From contig CM048853.1 in assembly GCA_026545225.1 (NCBI GenBank), positions 51,075,755-51,139,754 of the forward strand: a stretch of DNA of 64,000 bases, given 5' to 3'. Positions 1-11,500 of the stretch are shown here, one piece after another (position 1 is the first letter of the stretch; each line of letters begins with the position of its first letter). The position numbers were made by a program, and so were the translations under genes. The notes under the pieces are model-generated. The model saw only the letters and a program-made list of their open reading frames with translations, searched no databases and was not told where the DNA came from. This DNA is from Cornus controversa. Taxonomy: Eukaryota; Streptophyta; Magnoliopsida; Cornales; Cornaceae.

Positions 1-1403
1 TTCTTTAGGTCACAATACAATTTTGCACTCCAATAAAGGTAAACTTGGGAGTTTGGGGGTTTAGAAGAGAGTGGCATCTGATATAATTAGGTTTTTTCTT
101 TCCACTTTGCATTTTTTTTCATCTTTGCAGGACCATTGCTTTTGAAAAAGCCTCATTAATTTTTAGTTCTTTTACATACAATTTTTTGAAATTCTTTTGA
201 CAATATATATTTTTCAGTTGCTAAGAATATGTTAGTCATTGAGCACCATCTGATCAAAATCTAGTGGTGCTAGATAGTCCTACACACATTTTTGGTACCC
301 TGTTGAAATTTGAAAAAGATTAAAAGGAAAAGGAGAAAAAGAATCGAGGTTTTGGTTGACATCAAAAGTCACAAGTATTAATGGAGGTGCATGGGTAAGA
401 CTAAAGAGTAGAGGACAGGCATGTGAAAAAGCACAAATAGATTGAGGAGTATTGAGAATAAAGCACCAAAGAGACCATGTGGAATGTCAAAGATCAAACG
501 GCTTAGATTCTGTCAATGCAGAGGATTATTTCCCAACTGTTGATTACCCATATTTGTTGTACTAATATCTATTTTAGGAGTACATCAAAGGACAGTAAAT
601 CTGCTCGCAAGGTTTAGATTCACCAGGTATATTTATACTTGTAAATTTTCTTTTCCATAACATTTAAGTATTGTGTTTGAATATTCCTTTAAAAGAAAAT
701 CACAATCTCATGGTTAAAAATACTTAAAAAATTAATTTTACAATTCAAAATATCTATATTTATTTACGGTATAAAATAACTTTTTTTATCATTGATCTAA
801 TAATCACAATTTATCTATTACATTTACATACACATTCACTTAGATTCATATCCCTAAAATGATTCAATCTAACTTTTTTTTATAGTATCCCAAACGCAAC
901 AATACGCTAAGTGTGTATGCACATCCACACATTGATTCAGAGCTAGCTACTAGTCATCAGGGACAAGAGTCTTCTTGACCAAGTTAGTTGGGGGTGTTAT
1001 GAGTGGGGAAATGTGATACAAAAGCATCTGAATCAATTCCTTGTGGACCTTGTGGTTGAGCTTTGTGTAATAGAGAGAAAAGTGAAGGCCTTCACCAAAA
1101 AAAGTTAAAGGCCACAAAAATTTAAGCTTTGGATACTCTTTATCTACTGGTGTCTGAGCTTAGTGCTCTCTCCTTCAAGGCCTGCTCCTAATATTCTGTC
1201 ATGAGAGAGAGAGAGAGAGAGAGAGAGTTACAAGGTACCTGCATCAATATATTGTAAAATATTATGTTCTAAGGTAGCTATCATAGATTTGAATACTCTT
1301 TAAATTAAATGAACCAATTATTTTTAGAGTGAAAATTTAGTGGTAAAAAAAAATGGAAACAAAATCAAAAGAAAAATAAAAATATATTAACATTAACTTC
1401 GCT
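1..1403. other. Intergenic, no gene seen
   Basis: AT-rich sequence with scattered short open frames and no recognisable protein. It includes a (GA)n microsatellite at about 1204-1227. The only defined element nearby is the MITE that follows. Confidence 0.6.
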
Positions 1404-1611
1404 TAAGGGTGACCATGGATCGAATTAGGACATAATTCTAATTCGATCCGCGGTCTACAGACCGGTGACCATGGATCGAATTTTTGACTGCCAATTCATG
1501 GGCTACGAATTCTTATTTTTTAAATCCATAACTAATTCGTTAGTAATTCAATTCGATCTAATCTGCACGGATTAGATAGGATTGAATTCACGGATTTTTT
1601 GTGTACTCCTA
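1404..1611. mobile_element. hAT-type MITE with 8-bp target duplication
   Basis: A 208-bp element starting TAAGGGTGACC and ending GTGTACTCCTA, imperfect inverted ends. It is flanked on both sides by ACTTCGCT (1396-1403 and 1612-1619), the 8-bp duplication expected of hAT transposition. It carries internal palindromic GGATCGAATT-type repeats and no coding capacity. Confidence 0.8.
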
Positions 1612-1619
1612 ACTTCGCT

Positions 1620-2251
1620 GCACTATTATTTTTTTAGCATTTTACCCCCTTATTGGGGGTAAAATAGTCATTACAAGAAAAATTCAGTAAAATCATCAGT
1701 TTTAAATAACTCCATGACAATTGAAGGTAAGTTGCAACCGTTATGCATAGCACGAAAGAGTTCACTGCAAAAAAAAAAAAAAAAATAGTACAGGGGATTA
1801 AATACCAAAAGTGAATAATACAAGAGGTTATCAGCAATTAAACATTAAAAATAACTAGCACTATATTTTTAGTTTTTCAAGTTCCATTTCAACATTTCAA
1901 GCACTTGCTATGTTTCGTTGAAAAAAGGGGGGGAAATAATATTCTTTATCACTGTCTGACGTACGTTTTTTCTTCGGGTGAGGGTGAATAGAATTGACAT
2001 TGTAGCATTAAATATGGTTGGTGAATAAAATTGAAATGTGAGAGAGTATTTTGGAATATGATTATATACTGAAGCTCTCATACAAGGTAATATTTTTGAA
2101 ACACACAAACGTTAACACTTTCTTAAATGAAGTTTTTCTATTTAAAAAAATGTATTTAGACGATCAAAAATATTAACACCTGTATAAGTAGTATTATCTA
2201 TATATATATATATATATATAAAACTAGTGTTGCAGGGATTCTGGAGGATGA
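1620..2251. other. Region downstream of eIF3a, likely 3' UTR and intergenic
   Basis: No gene seen. A (TA)n tract at about 2198-2220 lies only about 30 bp beyond the eIF3a stop, so the normal 3' end may have been altered. No clear polyadenylation signal could be assigned. Confidence 0.4.
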
Positions 2252-2535
2252 CTAGGAAGGCTTTGAGCCACCCCCGCCTCCAAATGAAGGTAGACGATCT
2301 TCGCATTGCCACCTATAACTGGATTGGGACATGTGATCATCATGTCGGCTGCTGCCCCACCGGTCAAGTTCCGGAGGTGGAGCCTGACCTGAGATTTCAA
2401 CCCTCTCACGGCGGAACTTGGGCACATATTTTCCAGAGGATGGTGGTGGTGGTGGTGCTGCTGCTGGAGCAGCAACTCCAGGCTCCAATGGATGAGACCT
2501 GCCAGGAAGCTCAGATGGACCCAAAGCTAAACGCT
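2252..2535 (-). CDS. TIF3A1: eIF3a last coding exon (C-terminal tail)
   Basis: Encodes residues 784-877, from [19 protein letters not shown] through [12 protein letters not shown] to [10 protein letters not shown] and a TAG stop at 2252-2254. The acceptor ACATGCAG restores the frame left by exon 12. The family's Ala/Pro/Gly-rich tail is recognisable. The Gln/Arg-rich helix that usually precedes it is absent, and I found no match to it in the 1378-nt upstream intron. Confidence 0.85.
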
Positions 2536-5500
2536 CTGCATGTTCCAAAATGCCAAACGATAATAAATACAAAATGCGTACTACTCAGGTGTGCCAGAAC
2601 ACAGTAATAATTCAGGATTAGGGAAAAAGATCCACCATCAGATATATCTAGGAAAGGAATAATCAGGAAGCAAACTCATTTTCAAAGCACATAAACAGGA
2701 AGTACTTAGTACATTATAGGATTACTCTTGGAAAACGTTACAAAATAAATTTGAGAAGGTGGTTACTGTTTTCTATGTATAAGGAGGAAATGAGGGCGAG
2801 GTAACTAAAAATCTTAAATCAGGAATTACTTTGAGTAGATCCTCGGATTGCCAGACAATAACTTTGTTAGATAGGCCAAACGACAAAATAGTGTCGATTT
2901 TCTCATTTTCCAATATCAACAAAATCAAGCCACCATTTAGGATAATCCATTGGGTTTTAAAAGAAAAAAATATGTGCTTGTTATTTAATAATCTAGCTCA
3001 ACTAAATTTACAAGTATGCTAATAATTATAAGACAAGAACATCACAGATTACGGGTTTTATTATACTATTTATTTAGAAGTATGCTAATAATTATAAGAC
3101 AAGAACATCATAGATTACGGGTTTTATTATACTGCGTATGGTCTGAGGGTTTAGCTTTGGGTCCAAATTATTTAAACATCACAGATTACCAAGGGTTGAA
3201 AGAAAAAAAAAACCAAAAAAGTTAATTAGGAACCAAGAAATCAACAAGTGGCTGCTTTCAGATATGCATTTCGAAGAATAAAACTTCAGATTTGCTGTTT
3301 CATCTGGACTTGTCTATGAGCTCCATATCTCATCGTATATGAGAATACTTGTAGCTAATTAATTCTATATTCTGTGGTACATCAAATTGGTATCAGAGCA
3401 ACTAACATCCATCATATTTGGGCCTATAATGATTTTTTTTTACCTCCAACTGATACTTTTAAGTCTTCCGAAAAAAGGGGATAATATGTACTACTTTTAG
3501 GAGTATTTCAAGAACTTCAGTAAAATCCAGAAAGACAAAGTTTATTGTTTTATTGTCCTGGGTTTACTCATATCTACTTGGCATGCGTTTAACATATCCA
3601 AGTTATTTTCAAATTAGAGTAACTTAGGAACCAAGAATACTGGGAGATTCTTGATTTCTGAATATTTCCTTTTATTCCTCTATTCCATGTTAGGGTTTGT
3701 CTTTGAGCCCAAAAGCTAGTGGTGTCTAAGCTTTCATTGCAAGAAAAAGCAAAATCAGTTATATAACCAGATTTCCAAGGTTTTCAGCCTTGAACCAAGT
3801 GTCTATCGGGTTTACTAGTACTTTAGCATCAGATTATGTGCTCTGTGCAACAACATTTTCTCACTAAGGTGAAAATCTATTAACAAAATGACAGTGTTTA
3901 AACAAGAAAATACCTTCACGCTTGCGAGCTTCCTCCTCTTCACGCAGCAACCTTCTCTGTCTTTCCTCTTCAGTCCTCAAATAGAACAGCATTTTCCTCT
4001 TATATTCCCTGTCCTGCCTCCGCTGCTGAAGGATTTGGTTAAGTTGCTCCTCTCTCTCTGCTCTCACTCTGTTGTATTTTGCTTGCCTACGGTTCTCGAC
4101 TCTCTCCTGGAATTGCGTCTGCACAAGGGCATCGCAAAAAAACATAATTGTTCCACCATTACTTGAAGAAGAAAAAAATGCGCTAGTGAAGACTTGCAGG
4201 AAAAAGAAAACCATCTGCAAACAAGATCGGGCAAAATCAAAAAGATGAAAACCATATTTAATTTTTTTTTTTTTCAAACCTCTGGTGGAAGTAGTACAGA
4301 AAATGGTCAATATAAGAGGGATAGATCATTGTGCCTGCTCAATTTCTGTAGAGCAGATACATTTCCATTTGATATATATTTTTACATTTTAAAGAAATAA
4401 TTGTTTCAAAAAATGCAGTCTTGAGAACCGACACAGTTTCTTAATCAACTCATAACCCGCTTTCCATTAAGAAAGAAAAAGGAAGGTCTATATTCATTCA
4501 AAGTACCAAAAGAAATGCCATATTCTTTGCTCCAAACTTTTACTATATGATAGCATTGAACCAAAAACATATGATCAACTTCACCTTAACTAAAAAGCAA
4601 AAGAAAATTGACATATGATGAATAATTAAAGTGCCAACCACCGTCTGTGGTGACAAAGATTAATGAAAAATGGAAGGAAATAAAAAGAAAAAGAATTTTG
4701 GTGATCGTTGTATGCCCTCCTGTAGACACGCAAAAGAAAATTTGATGGAATTAAAATAAAACATACTATCATACCAAGCATTATGTGAATGAGTCACAAC
4801 ATTGGTACCAACCTTCTGGCCCAACATCCTGGCCAACCTATTCTTCTCCTTGAGGTCTCCATCATGGCGTTGTCTGCTTAGCTCAATCTCTAGCTGCATG
4901 GTAGCAAAGTGAACCACAGTAAGTATATGCAAGTATATACAAGGAGGAGCACCAATAGAAATGTCATAACAATTATAGCATTAAAAGTTTAGGTTGATTG
5001 GTTGAATATATATAATTGTCAAATAGACCGGTATCAACTAGGTGATCGCCGATGTGACCGATCCCCAGGTAGCCACTCACCTTTGATAAAAATGATTCAA
5101 ATATAAATTTAAATTTTACATTCTTTTCAATAAACTAAGATTTCAGAACATTCCAAGCAATACGAATAGATCGTTGAATGACTGTCACCCTCCAATACAT
5201 GAATTTCACATACATATTTAGATTTTATTTTCTCAGCAATCCAAACCGAGTTACCCAGATACTTGTGTTCGGTGTTCCATTTATAGCTTTTAGATTTTAT
5301 ATTATCTTCAATAATCTACAATTTTAAAACATTTCAAAGATCACAAAGGAATCATCCGGTGCAAGTATTCTTGCATTAAGATGCAACACACTTGGAAAAG
5401 GAGATTTGTAATTACTGTCTACTGGCCTGTTACATTTTAAAAAAAGAGATGAATAATATTTATATGCTGTAAGCCTGTAACAAGCAGTAACAGCAACGAA

Positions 5501-8500
5501 CAAAAGAAAAGAAAAGAAAAGAAAAAAAAAAAGGCAGGAGGAGCAATACAAGCTTTATTTATTAATTATTATTATTCATAGTAATTTAATAATATTGGAA
5601 GAAAGCCAAATGCAAAGCAAACCTGGTGATTTGGAACAAATGGAAGATGTCTGCCTAGTGTTATAAATACACACACAAATACATATAACCAAAAATGCAA
5701 CTACTAGTTGGCTGATTAGGACCCTAGGCAACCAGGCATTTTCCAGATCAAAATTTGACAACTATTGATTCAAGATTAAAGTGAGGTGGGATATCAAAAT
5801 TTTAAAAAGTACATATATATTTAAATATTACGGGTGGTTCCTGAACTATTCAATAAACTTGACAAAAAACTTTTGGTAAGAAGAGTACTCTTTCAACTGC
5901 AAATAAGTGTTGAGTGAAGAAACTATAAAAATTCAAAACTATACCTGTTGTTCAGCTTCATGAAGCACCTGTTCTTCCACTAGCCGTTGTTGAAATGCAG
6001 CTTCAATCAAGGGAGCTACCTCTTCTCTTTTCGCTCTTTCCAAGTAATCCATTGTTTTGGCCAGTTTCTGTAATTAACAGTCATTATTAATCTCTCAACC
6101 CAGATAGAGATGGCATGATACCAAAATTTTACTCACCCCCTCTAAGACAGGCTTCTTTATCTTCCTTTTAATATGCTTTTCAGCCTGTTCAAGTTCATGC
6201 TCCTCTATTTCTCTAAGGATCCTTTGATTCTTCCTCTGCTCGTACTCAGATGCAAGCCTTTTTTGTTCTTCCTCTTTGGCTATTTTCTGTAGCCTTAGCC
6301 TTTTTGAGTCCTCTTCCCGTTCCTTTAGAAACAAAGAAGTCTCAGACTACAATAAACTATCATTAAATGGGAGGCCATCTAGTGAGAGTTTAACCAGGAA
6401 TACCATTTCCAAAAGTTGGCGTTCTTGCTCTTCCTTGCGTTTCTCAATAATTGATGTCCGAGCAAGAAGTCCCTTGTGCTCCTTATCCACAGTCTCTGCT
6501 AAATCTGGCAACATTTCACCTAGTTTTGATGCCCTCTGTACAGGAGGATGTATCATTGCCCTTGCTTTATTCAAAGATTCAGCAAAAACAGCCAGGTGAT
6601 TGTGCAGACCATCAGATTCAAGGCCCTAAAAAACAAAAAACCATCAGTAACCCATTGTCAACCAAATTCCTACTAATATGATGAGCAAATCGCACACCAA
6701 TTCATAATAGGGTTTCGGATGCTGATGAGAATGAAGTTTAACATAATTCACTTCCTCATGCTTCTTGTACATCTCTAATGCTACAATTTAGACAATCCTT
6801 GCCCCATCCACTAAAAATAATGTGAGGCTAGCGAAGATAGAATTTCGTTACGACTACATTTAGCCGCAGTCCAAATTCTAACACATCATATACTATATGA
6901 ATCTTTCTGGAATTTGACTTATTATGAATTTCAATTTAAACAAATATTTTACAATAGAAGTCTTAATTCTTGAAGTAAAAGAAGACCTAAAATAAGATCT
7001 CATTTGTAAATTACATGGATTTTGTAATCCATTAAATACTTACAAAAATATGTCTAATTAATTAGGGCATTGATATGCTCAAAGTTGGATAAAAAATTAT
7101 TTGTCATATATCCAACCATTTATGACATAAATTTGTATAAAAACTGAACAAAAATATCATATATATATGTTGTCAAAGTTGTGCCGACGGCATTTTAAAG
7201 AAGGTGACATGATACATATAAAATAAAATACATTCAAATAAATCTAAAAGTTCACATGCATGTAGCATCAGAAATTTCTAAATGAATATTATAACGCATA
7301 GTAAATTATTATAAATGTTGCAAAAAATTAGACATTTTTCCTTAATCTAGCATCACAAAAAGCAATCTAGCAAGAGTTAAGCTTAAGAAAATTCAGAACA
7401 TGCACATAAAGGAATGTGCTCTTGTGGTGAAAAAAAAATTAATAAAAAAATAAGACTTCAGCATAACAAATATGAAAAGATACATGCATTACACGTGGAG
7501 AAAATTAATCAAATTAAACAAATATTGTACTACCAAACTATAGAGATAAAACAAAATACCTCATACTGACACAACACACACACATTAGGTTTTGATATTG
7601 TGTATATGATGCAGTAGAAATTAGTTGATACAAATTGAAATTTAATACTGTGTACATGAAGTATAGGATATATGCTTTATGGCTTTGAGGCTGCATGTTA
7701 AGAGAGTCTAGATATGATGTGGGTTGTATTCGGCCAGATTTGAAATATTTAAAGCTCAAGAATTAATTGGAGGTAACAGATTTTGTAAAAATTTTAAGGG
7801 GTCAAATTTCAAATATTCAAAACTCAAGACTTAATTGGAGTTACTTAATAGATTTTGTAAAATTTTGAAGGGGCTAAATTTCAAATACTAAAACACTCAA
7901 GACTTAATTAAGGGTATTTAGCATAATTTTGCAAAAATTTTTTTTTTTTTTTTTTGTGGGGGGTGGTGGGGGCTGTTCATGGCCCCCTTGGTCCCTTCAT
8001 TGGTCCACCCCTGTCTATCCGTATAGCATCAGCAAGTGATTTCAGTTTCTGTTTGGCAAAGCGACTATGAATAAAACATAAATATTAACTTACCAAATTA
8101 CCAAATACAACAACACCCTTCATATGGTCCACTTTCATCGCAACAAAATTATGTTTCACAGCATCAACAGAAATTTTTTCTACAGCAGAAAAATCAAAAA
8201 AGGGGATCATCGTAGATAGACTTTTGACTGTGATTGTCTGATAATCTTGAGACACCTGAAAAAGCATAAAGCAGAATTCTTCAAGCACAATGAAAAATGT
8301 GTATGCATAGTGTACAATGAAAAATTAATAACAATAACTATTAAGAGGAAGCCAAAACACAACTGTGTACCTGCTGAAGCAATCTCAAGGTGGATAACTT
8401 TTCCAATGCAGGAATGTACCGAGACAGTTGCACTTCTGGTACAGAAGATGCTGAAGAAAGCTTACCCCCGAGTTTTGAGATTTTGGTCAACAAGGGCTGT

Positions 8501-11500
8501 ACTTTTAGTGCAAGATCAAGAGGGAGAAACTCATGCTCCAAAAGATGGTATACATCTTTTACTTCCTGAGTTACACAGGCCATTACACCCTTGGATAACT
8601 GTACCAACAAAACCAGAGTCAAGAACAACTAATGTAAAAATAAACTGTTTTACCATTTTTAACAGGATTGGAGAATGAGGAAAACAATTTCAGATACCAA
8701 GTCAAAGCTAATTTCGTTTTAAAGTCACTGTGTTGGATACCTTGAACCAAGTCATACACGGATGCTTGAGTTTAGCACTAGAAATAGGGAAGGTTGGTCA
8801 GGCTGAAGAACAACCCTCAGTTCAATCCCAAAGGTTGAAGAGGCTGGCAACCCTGCCTCAGCTTCGAGGTATTCAACCTAACCTCAGGTTAAGTAGCGTT
8901 TGGGTTATTTTTTGTTGGATGAATAAATATATATCCTTTCCTATTAATAGAATACTCTTTTGTCATGCATTTTTAATCCGTTCATTATTTGAATTTGGAA
9001 CACCTTAAAAGCATATTTTACAAAGAAAGGTATCGAGTCTATCGACAATAGAAACAATTGAAACAATTTTCAAGAAGTAGAAAAAAAACTTGTAACAATC
9101 TGTAGATAGAAAGAATAAAGACTTGGATTAGAGTTAAAAAATATATGGTGAACCCACATAAGTTATTTGGCTGAATTCTGAAATGATGGCTGAAAAACCA
9201 AATATCTCAGCTTCAGCTCATTGGGCTTAAGATGCAAGTTGTTTTTGGGTATTTGCATGCAACAATAGGATTACTATCAAGTATCAACTCAAAATGTACC
9301 TAGAGATCCTGGAATAAATCAGCACCAAAAGAATGAACATATATATTAAAAGAACATGGTATGGAAAGTTATCTAAATTTATCCGGAGTCTGTAACCAAA
9401 ATGTTTAATGTCTTACAAACGTGAACACATTTGAATGACATGCAAATTTTCTATACTGATAAATTTAAGAACATATTCTCTTTTCATAAAAAAAAAAAAA
9501 ATAGGTACATAGTTCTTTTGTTTGCTAAGGTCTGTTTACAACTGCCTTAACCCAACTCCAACCTGAATTTGGGACATGTCAGGATTCCTTAAACCAGCTC
9601 TAGCACTATGCTGAAAAACCAGCCTATTCTTGCCCATTGGTTATGTTGGCCTTTGGTATAGATTCGATTCAGCCAGTTCAAGTTGCAGCACGTGTCACAA
9701 AGGTTTATTCTATAAAGACAAATTGCTACAAAATTAATAACATTGACTATACTAATGTTTAAGTATGTCTCATACAGCAATTTAGGTTAGCCATGTTTCA
9801 TGAGAACTCAAGAATGTAGAAGCTTTTTATTACGAAGTGAGCACTAAGGAGAGCACAACACTTACAAAGATAAGATAGCTTATGTTTCAGGGCAGGAAAA
9901 TAAAGCTGTAGTTTCTTCTATTTAATTTTTTTGTCTTAAATAACATGTTTCTTTTGTTTGCTTTTTGGAAATTAATAATATTGCTAAACCCAAAATTGTC
10001 CACTCGGCAGCCACCAGTCACCAGTCACAAGGCTAAGACAAATATGAATAGGTTCCCAGCAATATAGCACCAAAAACTAAATAAATCAACAACCAGCAGT
10101 TCAGAATGTAGATTCCCAGTAGTTAAAAACAAAATAAATACAATGTATCCCACATGGCATATAGAAACTTGAAACATTTACCAACCAGCAAGCCATTAAT
10201 ATATTAAAAGAGAAAATTAACCCCATCCCAGCATCCAACCACCCCAATCCTCCCAGTAAATATATAGATAAAAAAATAAAAATATGATAAAACAAATACT
10301 TTTTTATCTTACCAGTTCAGTGAGAAGAGATGACCTTGAAAGCTGGGAAAAGATCCAAATTCAAAATGAGGAAGCTGTTAAATAAAAACTAAGATAAAGC
10401 AAATCGAATTGAATGATTGACATTACCACTCCTTTGCTCTCAAGCTTAGGCTCAAGATTGAATCCTATGAGATTAGCCATCCTCAAATTGCGCTCTTTCT
10501 CATGTTCAAGCTCCAAATGAGAAGCGCCATGTGTGTGGTCATAGGGAGGAACTGAAAGCGCAGCTAAGACAGCAGATGATGCAATTAATTGCAGATCCTG
10601 TTGGCTTAGGTTCTTATTGAAACTTTTCTGAAGTGAGAAGAGCTTGAACCACGCATAAGCATGATAAAGATGGCTAGATGAAGCCCAGAATATCTCTGTT
10701 AACTTGGCATAATAAACAACCATCAAGGACGGCTTCGGGGTTTTATTAACAATGCACATCAATCCATGTATATCTTCCGCAGAACGGAAAGCTTCCTGCA
10801 AGAAACAATCATGTGCCAACAAAGCTAAACAAAAAATGACTAGAACACCACAAAATACATAACCAAAGATAGTGAAATTAATGTGAGCATCAATTTGCAT
10901 CTATATGTATCATTGATACCTACACACATTTAAATCAAAACATAGACGGACCTGCCAGAGTTCAAGTTCAGTCACAATCTTTAACTGCTCAAATCTTGTA
11001 TCAAGATACAATTGCAAGCTTTCTGGAGCTGATAGGTCAGGCCGATCCCTCTGGTCCCTGTATTTGTTAAGGTTTGCCAGGTGATTCCTAATAATTTCGC
11101 ACAGCCTCCGAAACTCCGTTGTGCGTTTGTATTGCTTGCAGAACTGGAAGGCACGGTGTGCTGTCATCTACAAACAAAATTTGAAGTTAATAGAACTGTT
11201 AGAATCCTGTCATGCCATGAATTGCCTAAATTCTAAAGAATGATTTTCATATCAACCATTCCCAGTCACTATTACAACAATAGACACATTCCTCCATAAC
11301 CCCTTTAATTAGATTTAGCAGGAAGGTCATACCATCTGAAGCTATGATAAGAACAACGGGCTCTCTAACTGGTTTATAGTCTGGAAATTGTTGAACTGCA
11401 AACTGGGATGGTATAACCCATCAGACTATGCAAAAGCCTAAGAAGGCATTTCCACTGGAAATGTTTTTTGTTAAAAGCCATTATAGCTTAACTATCCTGC

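Noticed and set aside
2227-2607. Plus-strand 126-residue frame over the eIF3a last exon
   Set aside because: Antisense shadow of the conserved eIF3a tail; no independent homology.
8247-8678. Plus-strand 143-residue frame
   Set aside because: Antisense to eIF3a exons 6 and 7 and the intron between them; no domain of its own.
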